Assembly: GCF_900104815.1 (NCBI RefSeq)
Contig: NZ_FNTD01000004.1
Span: 1,178,001-1,242,000, forward strand
Origin: Streptomyces misionensis
Lineage (GTDB): Bacteria; Actinomycetota; Actinomycetes; Streptomycetales; Streptomycetaceae
Length of the DNA stretch: 64,000 nucleotides
Direction: 5' to 3'
The notes beneath the pieces are model-generated. The model saw only the letters and a program-made list of their open reading frames with translations. It was not told where the DNA came from and ran no database searches. The position numbers and the translations under genes are program-made. This document shows, in pieces, positions 54,957 through 63,098 of this stretch (positions within the stretch are counted from its first letter, which is position 1; each line of letters opens with the position of its first letter).

Positions 54957-55213
54957 TCGGCAGCAACGCGTTGAAGGAGACGAGTAGCTGCGGGATCACG
55001 CGAGCAGAGAGAGCCGCTGGTAGCTGGGAAGGCGGCCTTGCGCCCCGGGGTGAAGACCCTCCCGAGCGCGGGGAGGAACGGCCTCGCAATGAGGTCTAAT
55101 GCCCCGCCGGCTGGCCCCCGTCATCGGGCACGAATGAGGCCGTAGCTCTCCGAGCTGCGGTAAAGGCGCGGTGGCACCGCGAGTACCCTTCTCGTCCGCG
55201 CCCCCAAGGGATC
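54957..55213 (+). promoter_or_regulatory. T-box riboswitch, aspartate (GAC) specifier
   Basis: The leader has the T-box core GGCGCGGTGGCACCGCGAG (about 55165-55183) and Stem I with GACGAGTAG (54979-54987). The specifier loop reads GAAGACCC: the bases at 55055-55057 are GAC, an aspartate codon, which fits the following aspS. In the related serine T-box the same position holds UCC. Uncharged tRNA-Asp should therefore raise aspS expression. The Shine-Dalgarno AAGGG (55206-55210) lies just past the T-box stem, suggesting translational control. Confidence 0.85.
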
Positions 55214-55243
55214 ATGACGACGCCCCTGGGAGGGCTGCGATGA
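55214..55243 (+). CDS. Possible 9-aa leader peptide overlapping aspS
   Basis: ATG 55214 lies 3 bases after AAGGG and encodes MTTPLGGLR. Its stop TGA (55241-55243) overlaps the aspS ATG (55240). If translated, it would couple T-box control of the Shine-Dalgarno to aspS. The 3-base spacing is short, so translation is uncertain. Confidence 0.35.
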   Translation: MTTPLGGLR

Positions 55244-56562
55244 TCCACACGACTAGCCGTGTACTGGTGTCTGGCCTGCGAGAACATGTCGGACAGACCG
55301 TTTCGGTGTCGGGCTGGGTGAACACACTCCGCCTGCAGAGCAAGATGCAATTTGTCGTCGTGCGCGACCGCACGGGTATGGTGCAGGTCGCCCACAGGCG
55401 CGGCGGCGAAAACGACGAGGTCGAGGCCGCGCTGGAGGGACTCACGCCGGAGTCGGCGGTCCGGATCACTGGTCACGTGGTCGACAACCCGATCGTGAAG
55501 CTCGGCGGCCTGGAGATCATCCCGGATTCGGTCGAAGTTCTGAACCGAGCCGAGACGCCACTGCCCATCGACGAGCAGACCGGACTCGAACACCGGATGG
55601 ACTGGCGGTTCCTGGACGTACGGCGCCGGCCCCAGGCCCAGCTGCTGTTCGCTGTGCAGACCACGCTCGAGCAAGGGATGCGCGAGTACGCCTATCAGCA
55701 AGGGTGCACCGAGATGCACACCCCGAAGTTGATGGGAACTGCCTCAGAGTCCGGCGCTGAAGTGTTCAAGCTCGGCTACTTCGACCGCTCCGCCTACCTT
55801 GCGCAGTCGCCCCAGTTCTTCAAGCAGATGGCGATCTCGGCAGGCATCGACAAGGTATTCGAGATCGGGCCTGTCTTCCGCGCTGAGCCATCATTCACCT
55901 CGCGGCACGCCACCGAGTTCACCGGTGTGGACGTGGAGTTGGCCTGGATCGACGGGGTCGAGGACGTGATGGCGTTCGAGGAGAAAATGCTCGCGCATGC
56001 CGTCGCCAAGGTCGTCGAAGCGCACGGTGAGGCGATCCAGGAGACGTTCGGTGTCGAGGTCGCAGTGCCGGCGACGCCGTTCCCGCGAATCACGATGGCC
56101 GAGACACAGAAGATCCTCCGGGCCAGAGGCTGGGACCCGGCCGGCGTGAAGGAGGACCTGGACCCGGAGGGTGAGCGCGGTATCGCCGCGTACATCAAGG
56201 AGCAGACAGGGCACGAGTGGGTGTTCGTCACCCATTACCCGACGAGCATCCGGCCCTTCTACCACATGCGGCCGGCGGACAACCCCGCTGTCACGCTCAG
56301 CTTCGACCTGTTGTGGAAGGGGCTGGAGGTCACTACCGGTGCGCAGCGCGAACACCGCTATGACGTGCTCTTGAAGCAGGCCGCGGAGAAGGGCATGACC
56401 ACCGAGCCGATGCAGGACTACCTGAACGCGTTTCGGTACGGCTGCCCGCCGCACGGCGGCCTCGGCATGGGGCTCGGGCGGGTGCTGATGGTGATGCTGG
56501 GCCTCGACTCGATCCGGGAAGCCACGTTCCTGTTCCGCGGGCCGAACCGGCTCACTCCCTAA
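55240..56562 (+). CDS. aspS: Archaeal-type aspartyl-tRNA synthetase (probably non-discriminating)
   Basis: The 440-aa class II synthetase has an N-terminal OB-fold anticodon domain (about 1-100), motif 2 in PVFRAEPSFTSRHATEFTGVD (cited in part) and motif 3 GLGMGLGRVLMVMLG near the end. It lacks the bacterial GAD insertion, so it is the shorter archaeal type. In bacteria such copies often charge tRNA-Asn with Asp for later amidation, but the Asp codon in the T-box suggests response to tRNA-Asp. ATG 55240 has GGGAGGG 5 bases upstream. It is likely a second copy in the genome. Extra synthetases in accessory regions are known as self-resistance to synthetase inhibitors or as suppliers of aminoacyl-tRNA for natural products. 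It is convergent with the radical SAM operon. Confidence 0.88.
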   Translation: MIHTTSRVLVSGLREHVGQTVSVSGWVNTLRLQSKMQFVVVRDRTGMVQVAHRRGGENDEVEAALEGLTPESAVRITGHVVDNPIVKLGGLEIIPDSVEVLNRAETPLPIDEQTGLEHRMDWRFLDVRRRPQAQLLFAVQTTLEQGMREYAYQQGCTEMHTPKLMGTASESGAEVFKLGYFDRSAYLAQSPQFFKQMAISAGIDKVFEIGPVFRAEPSFTSRHATEFTGVDVELAWIDGVEDVMAFEEKMLAHAVAKVVEAHGEAIQETFGVEVAVPATPFPRITMAETQKILRARGWDPAGVKEDLDPEGERGIAAYIKEQTGHEWVFVTHYPTSIRPFYHMRPADNPAVTLSFDLLWKGLEVTTGAQREHRYDVLLKQAAEKGMTTEPMQDYLNAFRYGCPPHGGLGMGLGRVLMVMLGLDSIREATFLFRGPNRLTP

Positions 56563-56571
56563 GCACCACGA

Positions 56572-56617
56572 AGGCCAAGGCCGCTGCTCCTCGTAAGGGA
56601 TGCAGCGGCCTCGGCCT
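56572..56617. terminator. Bidirectional hairpin between aspS and radical SAM operon
   Basis: AGGCCGCTGC (56578-56587) pairs with GCAGCGGCCT (56602-56611), extended by AGGCC (56572-56576) with GGCCT (56613-56617). Both convergent genes end within 10 bases of it, so it can serve both. Confidence 0.7.
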
Positions 56618-56623
56618 CGTCGG

Positions 56624-57409
56624 TCAGTAGCGAACGTTGCGGAGATCGAGCTTCCACGCCTCGTCAGGGTGCTGGTCCCAGTAGGCGCGGAGCGCCAATT
56701 CGCGCTCCGCGAAGTCACCCTGATGACACAGGCCGCCGTGGGAGAGCGTGACACTCATCGCGAGCGGGGACTCGGTGGTCACCCAGTGCGGCGTCAGGGC
56801 GTGGCTCCACAGCCGGTCACCGGGCCCCATTCGTACGGACTGACGGTCGGCCGGGTCGTGATCGGGGGGATCCTCTGCTGTGGTCTCCCCAACCACGGCG
56901 GCCTCGGCCGTGAGGTGCTGGCCGGGATCCTTATAGCTGTGGAAGGTCTTGGTGCCCTCGATCTGCCACACGAGGCCGTGTGAGTTGTCGTTGTGGTACG
57001 TCGATGAGGCGCCGCCAGTTGAGATGAACAGCAGTGGCGCGCACCGTTGCCAGGTGAATCCCCAGCTCGACAGCTGGGTTCGCCAGGGGATCATGACGTC
57101 CTCTTGGAAGCCGCTGAGGATCCCCTCGTAGAAGCGGGTGAGGTTGAAGTGGACCAGGCGGAAGGTCCAGGTGGCCACTTCTTCGATCGGGGCTGTACGG
57201 AAGGCCGACGTGCGGTCCATGCATACGGACCAGTCCTCGTCTCCGAGGATAGTGAAGCGCACTTCCTCGTCTCGTCTGACGACGTCGAGAACGTCAAGGG
57301 CGGACGGAAAGACATAGCTGGCTGCGGTGAGGACGTTGCTGACGCGCAGGTTGGGCGGGGTCCGCCACCTTTCGATGAACTCTTCCGGCGTGGTGACTCG
57401 GGTCGTCAT
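56624..57409 (-). CDS. JmjC/cupin-like Fe(II)/2-oxoglutarate oxygenase
   Basis: The 261-aa protein has the facial-triad pattern of JmjC-like oxygenases: HND at residues 139-141 (HxD), and a distal His in RLWSHALTPHW (203 or 208). The surrounding SSTYHNDNSHGLVWQIEGTK (20 residues) is a double-stranded beta-helix strand pair typical of the family. Such enzymes hydroxylate protein or peptide side chains, usually Asn, Asp or His. It begins 3 bases after the radical SAM gene upstream, so it is translated in the same operon. A role in modifying a peptide made or altered by the operon is inferred. The enzyme class is moderately certain, the substrate unknown. Confidence 0.75.
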   Translation of the reverse strand: MTTRVTTPEEFIERWRTPPNLRVSNVLTAASYVFPSALDVLDVVRRDEEVRFTILGDEDWSVCMDRTSAFRTAPIEEVATWTFRLVHFNLTRFYEGILSGFQEDVMIPWRTQLSSWGFTWQRCAPLLFISTGGASSTYHNDNSHGLVWQIEGTKTFHSYKDPGQHLTAEAAVVGETTAEDPPDHDPADRQSVRMGPGDRLWSHALTPHWVTTESPLAMSVTLSHGGLCHQGDFAERELALRAYWDQHPDEAWKLDLRNVRY

Positions 57410-57412
57410 CGT

Positions 57413-58321
57413 CTACTCACAGGTGTCGTCGGCGCGGCAGATGGCCGCACACTCTGGGGTGGTCCTGTCCCGGGTTTCGGCGTTGAGGAAGCGGCTGATC
57501 TCTGCGCGGGGCGCTCTAACGCTCACCCCTGACGAGTTGTAGGGGCAGCGGCGGATCTCGCCGCTGGCGGACAGGTACAAGGCCGCGGCGGCGCAGGAGG
57601 GTTGCCGCTCGGGGTACAGCTGCATCGCTCGCAGTGTGATGAGGTGCTCCTGGAACCGCGAGCTGAGTTGGAAGTAGCGGCCCAGGAGATCGGCGTCCTC
57701 TCTCTGCTGGGCTAGGTAGTCGTAGAGGGTCCAGCCGGCGCGCTGGCGTGCCATGTCGTCGAGCGTCACCGGACTGAGCTGGATCTGAACTCCTGCCCCA
57801 TCGACGCGCTCGTGGAGGTCCTGGCACTCGTGGGCTGTGAGCTTCCAATACGTGAGGTGGAGAACTCGGTCTGCCGTGGGGATTTGCTCCAGTGTCGCCA
57901 GCGCCGATGCCGCAGACCGGGTGGTGCGCCCGAGTTTCATGGCACCCTCGGAGTCGGCGGATACGGTGATGTTCGTGAGCAGGCGCGCGATGTCAGCCAA
58001 CCGGCCGACGTCGTCAGGGGCTCGGGCCGAGGTGACGACCGACACGGGGATCCCAAACTGGTGGGCGAGCCGCACCAGCTGACGGAGGTCGGGGTGATGC
58101 GCGGGTTCGCCGCCGGTCAGGCAGATCGCTTCCATGCCGATCTCCTTCAGCCGCGACAGTGCCCGGGTGTAGGTGGGGATGTCGATGAAGCCGTGGGCTC
58201 GGTCGGCTCGGAAGCAGAAGCCGCAAGCGATCTTGCAGTGACCGGCTGTACTGATGAGCGCGGAGCGGAACCGCTGCCGGGCCGGCATGGGCGCTCTCTC
58301 AGGGTGAGTGACGGTGTTCAC
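57413..58321 (-). CDS. Radical SAM enzyme
   Basis: The 302-aa protein binds a 4Fe-4S cluster through CKIACGFC (Cys29, 33 and 36). LTGGEPAHHPD is the GGEP SAM-binding motif, and TVSADSEGAMKLG lies in the later barrel. The C-terminal region has further cysteines (SCAAAALYL, RRCPYNS, CAAICRADDTCE), which may hold an auxiliary cluster. Such an enzyme could form a thioether, C-C or C-O bond in a peptide, or act on a small molecule. The start GTG 58321 overlaps the stop of the SPASM gene (GTGA), so the two are coupled. A longer frame back to 58468 would overlap that gene for nearly 150 bases and is not supported. Confidence 0.85.
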   Translation of the reverse strand: MNTVTHPERAPMPARQRFRSALISTAGHCKIACGFCFRADRAHGFIDIPTYTRALSRLKEIGMEAICLTGGEPAHHPDLRQLVRLAHQFGIPVSVVTSARAPDDVGRLADIARLLTNITVSADSEGAMKLGRTTRSAASALATLEQIPTADRVLHLTYWKLTAHECQDLHERVDGAGVQIQLSPVTLDDMARQRAGWTLYDYLAQQREDADLLGRYFQLSSRFQEHLITLRAMQLYPERQPSCAAAALYLSASGEIRRCPYNSSGVSVRAPRAEISRFLNAETRDRTTPECAAICRADDTCE

Positions 58322-59619
58322 TGCACCCCCGTGCTGTCCCAGACGGCGATCTCCACCGTGCTGGTGTAGAAGTCGCACATCTGCGGATCCGGTCGGTCGC
58401 TGCCGATGAGGAGTTGTTCGTTGCGGGAGGGTCCACCGCAGATCGCCAGGGCAGGGCACTGGCCGCATTCGGGGATGGGGGCGATGGTCTTGGCGATGCC
58501 GCCGAGCAGGTTCGGGTCCGCTCGCAGCTCGTCGAGAGTGTGCAGGAATGCGGGGGCGGTGAAGTTGATGTCGCAGAGGCTGACTCGGTTGTCGGGGAGC
58601 AAGGCGGCGTTCAGCGTCCGGTCGCTCTGCATGTGGTCGAAGAGCATGGGGCGGCGCCGGTCGAGGGCCTGGAATGCCCGGTCGAGCACGGAGAACACCA
58701 TGCCGCCGCGCCCGAGTGCGACGAGGCGTGCTTGGTACAGCTCCTCGGCCAACGCCCTGCCCTTGACGGTCCAGCGCCCGCTGGTGGGGATCGGGGTGTT
58801 GGCGTAGATGAACTTCAACCCGAGGTGGTCGATGATCCAGGTGACGGTCTCGGCCAGGCGCCCGATGTTCGCGGTCGTGGGGGTGAGGTTGCAGCCCACG
58901 TGGACGCCGTCTGTGTTGAGGAGCCTGCGGACGTTCCGCTGGATGCGGTCGTCGGCCGGTTGTCCGCCCAGGAGCCGCCGGTGCTCGGCGTTGATGGCGG
59001 GAGGGCCATCGATGGAGATTCCGACGCCGTATTCGTGGCGGGCGAAGTGGCTGATCATCTCGTCGGTGATGCGGGCCCCGTTGGTGACGACTGTCCGGCG
59101 GACCCGTTTGACGTCATATTTCCCGGCGAGGGAGTCAGCGAGGGCGTCACCGTGCTGCATCAGGTCGAACCGGGTTGTGGGTTCGCCACCGAACCACTGG
59201 ATGGCCACCTCATCACGGCCGGCGTTGGTCTCGAAGAGGTAGGTCAGGCCGTCGGCGATTTCCTGCTCGGTCATGTCCGGCTTGCCGGTGTTGGTGTCGA
59301 CGAAGCAGTAGCTGCACTTCATGTTGCAGCGGTCGGTGAGCACGATGCGCAGGCCGCTGATGCGTACGGGATGAGGATCCAGGCCGAGTTGGTGGAGCCG
59401 GTCACGGAGTGCTTCGCGCCGATCGGAGCAGGGGCTATCGGGCGTGAAGCCGAGCTCGGCGAGAGCTTTGTGTGTCGCGGTCGGGGGAACCGCGGAGAGG
59501 TCAGTGACCTCCCCGCGGTCGAGGTACACACTGTCCAGCGTGACCGGGTCGAGGAGGGCACCCTCGCCGTCCCGGACGTACTGGATGTACTTCCCCCACA
59601 GGAGCTGTGAGGAGGTCAC
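58318..59619 (-). CDS. Radical SAM/SPASM-domain peptide maturase-like enzyme
   Basis: The 433-aa protein has a radical SAM core with CNMKCSYC (Cys98, 102 and 105) and WFGGEPTTR. The C-terminal SPASM segment carries CDINFTAP and CGQCPALAICGGP with a final Cys (MCDFY), giving auxiliary cluster ligands. SPASM proteins of this layout mature ribosomally made peptides (cross-links) or act as anaerobic sulfatase-maturase-like enzymes. The first 90 residues are an N-terminal extension that could recognise a peptide. GTG 59619 has GGAGG-free but tight spacing, 4 bases after the small gene upstream, suggesting translational coupling. The class is firm; the substrate, possibly the adjacent 118-aa protein, is inferred. 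Confidence 0.87.
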   Translation of the reverse strand: MTSSQLLWGKYIQYVRDGEGALLDPVTLDSVYLDRGEVTDLSAVPPTATHKALAELGFTPDSPCSDRREALRDRLHQLGLDPHPVRISGLRIVLTDRCNMKCSYCFVDTNTGKPDMTEQEIADGLTYLFETNAGRDEVAIQWFGGEPTTRFDLMQHGDALADSLAGKYDVKRVRRTVVTNGARITDEMISHFARHEYGVGISIDGPPAINAEHRRLLGGQPADDRIQRNVRRLLNTDGVHVGCNLTPTTANIGRLAETVTWIIDHLGLKFIYANTPIPTSGRWTVKGRALAEELYQARLVALGRGGMVFSVLDRAFQALDRRRPMLFDHMQSDRTLNAALLPDNRVSLCDINFTAPAFLHTLDELRADPNLLGGIAKTIAPIPECGQCPALAICGGPSRNEQLLIGSDRPDPQMCDFYTSTVEIAVWDSTGVQ

Positions 59620-59623
59620 GGTG

Positions 59624-59980
59624 TTACGCGGCTTCCTCTTCGACGATGCCGCGCTCGGCCATGACCTTGCGGACGAGTTCCTCTCCGGCGGCCTGCAGCT
59701 GTGCCGAGGCTTCCGGCGAGCCGCCGTCGGCGAGGACGATCATGCCGGGAAGGGTCGGGTTCGGCGCGATGACCGTGATGCCGGCGGGCTCCGTGCTGAC
59801 CACCATGATCGCGTCCTTCACCGGGACCCAGTTCGCCTGGTCCTTGACGCCGTCCAGGATCTCGGTCTGCTTCGCCTGGAAGGCATCGCGCTCGCCCATC
59901 CAGACGCCGGCCTTCGACTTGGAGTCGACGACGTCGGCGTAGAGCAAGTGGTCGTTCTTGTCCCGACGAGGAGTCGGCAT
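59624..59980 (-). CDS. 118-aa protein of the radical SAM operon, candidate substrate
   Basis: The protein starts MPTPRRDKNDHLLYADVV, has no cysteine and no signal peptide, and its C-terminal half is helical and acidic (AAGEELVRKVMAERGIVEEEAA is cited in part). I do not recognise its family. It is the first gene of a four-gene operon and has a clear AAGGGAG element just upstream of ATG 59980. Its placement directly ahead of a SPASM enzyme is the placement of a precursor peptide, although it is longer and less leader-like than most precursors. It could instead be a carrier or structural partner of the enzymes. Certainty is limited. Confidence 0.6.
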   Translation of the reverse strand: MPTPRRDKNDHLLYADVVDSKSKAGVWMGERDAFQAKQTEILDGVKDQANWVPVKDAIMVVSTEPAGITVIAPNPTLPGMIVLADGGSPEASAQLQAAGEELVRKVMAERGIVEEEAA

Positions 59981-60098
59981 GCTCTTTCTCCCTTCGAATG
60001 CTGTGTTTTTGTCGGCGATCTATGTTGCTGGGTGCAGAGTCCGGAAGGACTGTGCGGCGAGTAGCTTTCCGCACAATGCGCTTCGGGAACATTTCGCG

Positions 60099-60110
60099 GG
60101 TGATATCACC
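60099..60110. promoter_or_regulatory. GGTGATATCACC palindrome
   Basis: A perfect 12-bp palindrome about 120 bases upstream of the radical SAM operon start. GTGATATCTC follows at 60256. Together with 39537, 54590 and 63054 it looks like a regulator site. Confidence 0.45.
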
Positions 60111-60308
60111 ACGGCGATACGAACTCGCCTGCCTGTTCCGTACGGAACGTGAAGATCTGGGACCACGGCAGACTGCAGTTGGAGAGCAACAATGTTCAGC
60201 GAGATCCCAAATCCGGGCCTCTAACACACCTGCCAGGATTTCGCATATAACAGCCGTGATATCTCGATGACCTCTGGGCCAGAATTGGCTGGTTCGGGAT
60301 GCGAAACG

Positions 60309-60413
60309 TCAGGCCGGCGGGCAACAAGGGATGAGCGGGCGTTGGCCTGATTCACACATTGACAGGAAGGGATGGCGGCACCCGGTGAGCAGCGTCAGGT
60401 TGTCTTGCCGCAT
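60309..60413 (-). pseudogene. Decayed XRE helix-turn-helix remnant
   Basis: The minus-strand frame MRQDNLTLLTGCRHPFLSMC, followed by ESGQRPL, mirrors LRQEDIALLTGLSQAFLSML of the broken regulator at 48928 and LRQDDMAFMTGLSQSFLSML of the intact one at 61515. The sequence around it is no longer coding, so it is a relic of a third copy of this regulator type. Confidence 0.6.
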
Positions 60414-60642
60414 CGACACCAGCGCGCAGACGCCAAGGCACACAGGCCCCGCCGTTGTGGTCGACCGAGGCGCGCTGACCTTCGAGACGCTCAGACGCAT
60501 GGAGAATCGCTGGCCTCTACCGCCTCCGGCAGGGCGGAGTTGTTGCTGCATGCGAAGCAATGCTTCTGCGCATCGGTTCAGGTGACACCCCTACTCGGCG
60601 GCTGAACTCCAAGTAGCGGCTTCATGTCCGACGGCGGATACG

Positions 60643-61518
60643 TCAGGCCGCGCTCCAACGAGCTCGGTCGTCGTGGCTTCTGAGCGTCTCGATGCGATGC
60701 TGCAACTGCTGAGCGGCAGCGGTATCTCCGCGGTCTGCGCGGCGGATGTAGGAGCCGAGGGTGTGGAGGTCCCGGATTTCACAGAGGACACGGAGTCCAG
60801 GCCATGACCTGATGTCGTATCCGTATTGATGCGTGAATTTATCCAGCTCTTCTGATGTGCGCCCAAAACGAACACCTTGGAAGGTATTCGCTAGATCGAT
60901 CTCTCGAGGCCCAAAGGCCGCTTCGTCCCAGTCGCCGAGCCGGACGACCTGACGGGCCCAGAGAGTGTTTCCTGGATATGCGTCGCCGTGGATAAACCCG
61001 TGGCCCAGTGGGAAGTCAAGGCCTCCGTACGCCTCCAGCAGTTCTTCTCTCCGCGCTGTCAGCCACGCTCGCTCGACTGGCTGCAGGTAGGAGCTGGAGT
61101 CCACGGTGTTCTTGAGTGAGGCGAGCGGTTGGTACCGCGGAAGACGCGTCGGAGGCGGTGGCAGTTCATGGAGGGCACGGAGCAGTGCGCCCAGGTGACC
61201 CGCAGATGGTGCACCGTCTTCGGGTTGCGGGTAGTGACGCCAGAAGGTCACCGCGTACGGCCCGTGTGTGAACGGTTGTGGAAGGCTCAAGGGTTCCGTT
61301 GCGGGAAAGTCGTGCGAGACGAGCCAGCGAGTCAGGGACAGAGCGGTCTCGAGCCGCCGCCTCTGGGAGGAGGGGCTGACGCGTACCACCACACCATCTT
61401 CGGCGAGCAGGAACACGGGCGTAGCGTGTTCATGGAGCCGGGTGAGGGACCGGTCTGCCAGGCCAGACGCCCGGCAGGCCATGCGAGCGGCGGACTCGGG
61501 TGAGACCGTCATGGTCAT
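60643..61518 (-). CDS. Aminoglycoside phosphotransferase-family protein
   Basis: The 291-aa protein has the APH catalytic signature GHGFIHGDAYPGNTLW (about residue 165, HGDxxxxN) and LGDWDEAAFGPREIDLA. The N-terminal half has the small kinase-like lobe. It may phosphorylate an antibiotic, choline-like or other small hydroxyl compound; the substrate is unknown. ATG 61518 overlaps the stop of the XRE gene upstream (ATGA), so they are coupled, matching the XRE-enzyme pairs in this region. It is a different gene from the frameshifted phosphotransferase at 42012-42994. Confidence 0.8.
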   Translation of the reverse strand: MTMTVSPESAARMACRASGLADRSLTRLHEHATPVFLLAEDGVVVRVSPSSQRRRLETALSLTRWLVSHDFPATEPLSLPQPFTHGPYAVTFWRHYPQPEDGAPSAGHLGALLRALHELPPPPTRLPRYQPLASLKNTVDSSSYLQPVERAWLTARREELLEAYGGLDFPLGHGFIHGDAYPGNTLWARQVVRLGDWDEAAFGPREIDLANTFQGVRFGRTSEELDKFTHQYGYDIRSWPGLRVLCEIRDLHTLGSYIRRADRGDTAAAQQLQHRIETLRSHDDRARWSAA

Positions 61519-62996
61519 GGAGTGAGGGCCTTCGTTCGTGTGTCGATCGCCTGGTATCCACGGGTCGCGTCCGCAAGGTCACGAGCGACGGGACTGCGCG
61601 TAAGCCGCGGCTCCTGCAGCAGCTTAGTCACTGCGTGCATGGCGTCACCAAGCTGCCGGATCCGCCGCTCCGCCGGGAGTTCCAGGATGGGCTGAAGCTG
61701 TTCGCCGGCTCCTTCGATCTCTCCTGCAGCGACGCGCGCGGTCGCGATGTCCAGGCGAGCCAAGGCCTCATCACCGTAGGACCGCTGCTCCTTCGGACCG
61801 TTCTCGTACAGTTCGATCGCCGCAGTGGCGTGCCGTTCTGCCAGTTGGTGTTCCCCAAGGAGGGCGAACGTCCCGCCGATGTAGTACTCCTGCTTAGCCT
61901 CGGGGAACGCGAGGAGGCCCCCAAACCGGGTGAGTGCGTCAGGGGCTGCTTGCTGTTCTCGAGCACGTTGGAGATCCTCGAGTGCGGCCAGGGCCGTGGT
62001 GCGGTCTCCCATGCGGGCTGCTGCCCTGGCCTCGATCGCAGCGATCCGGATGCGTGTCTCCCCAGCGGGGGAAAGCAGCATCGCCTGTCTGGTGTAGTCA
62101 AGCGCAGTTTGCCGACGAGTGGACCACTCCGCAATGAGCGCGGCTGTGCCTTTGACCCAGGCCCGCAGGTCGTTGTGGTCGGCCTGTTCCGCGAACGTCC
62201 AGGCTGTCTGAAGTTGCGCGATCGCGGCGTGTTCGTCGCCGAGGTTCTGTGATGCGTGGGCAAGTAGGAGGCAACTCGTTCCGGCAAGCAGCAACAGTTC
62301 GTGGGTCTGCGCCGGCGGCTGGCGGCCATTGAGCAGCGAGAAGAGGTGATCTCGCGTTGTGACGAGGTTGGTGAAGACCCTGTGCAGTGGGGCGTGGACG
62401 TAGGCGCCGGCGATCTCGGTGAGCGTGGACTCAATGCCCTCCAGCTCAACGTCGCTCACGTTGGTCTTTGTGAGCTGCTCCGTGAAGCGCAGCGACTGTG
62501 TCGCTGCCTGTGACGCCAGCTCGTTGAGGTCTGTGACGTCGTGCGTTCCTGGCGGGACGCCCAGAGGGCTCGGTCCGGGCCCGGTATACGGTACGCGGCA
62601 GGGTGTGACGGGTGCTGTGGATTCGCGAAATGGCGGGGCAAGGAGGGCGTCCGGGGTTCCGATGCCTTGTAGGAACCGTGCCGCCTTTTCGAGGTTCGTT
62701 AAGCGTCGGCCGCCGGATTCCAGCATTGACAGAAAGCTCTGACTGAGTCCGGTCATGAACGCCATGTCGTCCTGGCGGAGACCCGCCTGCTCACGGATGA
62801 GGCGACTTGCAAGGCCGAAGTCCCAGTTGGCAATGGCGGTTTGGATGTCGGAGTCACGCCAGATCGCGTCCGGGATGCTGGGGCCCGGGCGGACGTCCAG
62901 TCGCCTGTCGCGGGAGCATGCCGCACACAGGTCTTCCAGGTTGTACTGGCTCAGTCGGCATCCGCAGCCGGCGCATGCGCGAGCGTCCTTCCGCAT
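61515..62996 (-). CDS. XRE-family regulator with N-terminal zinc knuckle
   Basis: The 493-aa protein begins with CAGCGCRLSQYN and CAAC, a four-cysteine knuckle, then an XRE helix-turn-helix (LRQDDMAFMTGLSQSFLSML) and a long helical C-terminus resembling TPR repeats. It is the intact paralogue of the broken gene at 45530/48928 and of the relic at 60309. Start ATG 62996 is used because the conserved knuckle begins there. A TATCAC-N4-GTGATA site at 63054-63069, about 58 bases upstream, could be its own operator. It is coupled to the downstream phosphotransferase gene. Confidence 0.85.
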   Translation of the reverse strand: MRKDARACAGCGCRLSQYNLEDLCAACSRDRRLDVRPGPSIPDAIWRDSDIQTAIANWDFGLASRLIREQAGLRQDDMAFMTGLSQSFLSMLESGGRRLTNLEKAARFLQGIGTPDALLAPPFRESTAPVTPCRVPYTGPGPSPLGVPPGTHDVTDLNELASQAATQSLRFTEQLTKTNVSDVELEGIESTLTEIAGAYVHAPLHRVFTNLVTTRDHLFSLLNGRQPPAQTHELLLLAGTSCLLLAHASQNLGDEHAAIAQLQTAWTFAEQADHNDLRAWVKGTAALIAEWSTRRQTALDYTRQAMLLSPAGETRIRIAAIEARAAARMGDRTTALAALEDLQRAREQQAAPDALTRFGGLLAFPEAKQEYYIGGTFALLGEHQLAERHATAAIELYENGPKEQRSYGDEALARLDIATARVAAGEIEGAGEQLQPILELPAERRIRQLGDAMHAVTKLLQEPRLTRSPVARDLADATRGYQAIDTRTKALTP

Positions 62997-63053
62997 CGCA
63001 CCCCCGTTCCTCGTCTGCGGATGCCAGCGTATGAGCCGCTGCAGTCGGACCGG

Positions 63054-63069
63054 TATCACTTACGTGATA
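63054..63069. promoter_or_regulatory. TATCAC-N4-GTGATA inverted repeat
   Basis: Perfect 6-bp arms around TTAC, about 58 bases upstream of the XRE start. The arms match the half-sites of the GTGATATCAC palindromes elsewhere in the window. Confidence 0.5.
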
Positions 63070-63098
63070 TGTGCAGGTGAGGGGCCTACAGGGTGCGT

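Larger units (their letters stand above)
59981..60642. other. Promoter and decayed region upstream of the radical SAM operon
   Basis: It holds the operon promoter region, with a GGTGATATCACC palindrome at 60099-60110, a related GTGATATCTC at 60256 and a decayed XRE helix-turn-helix on the minus strand (60309-60413). No intact gene is supported. Confidence 0.5.
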
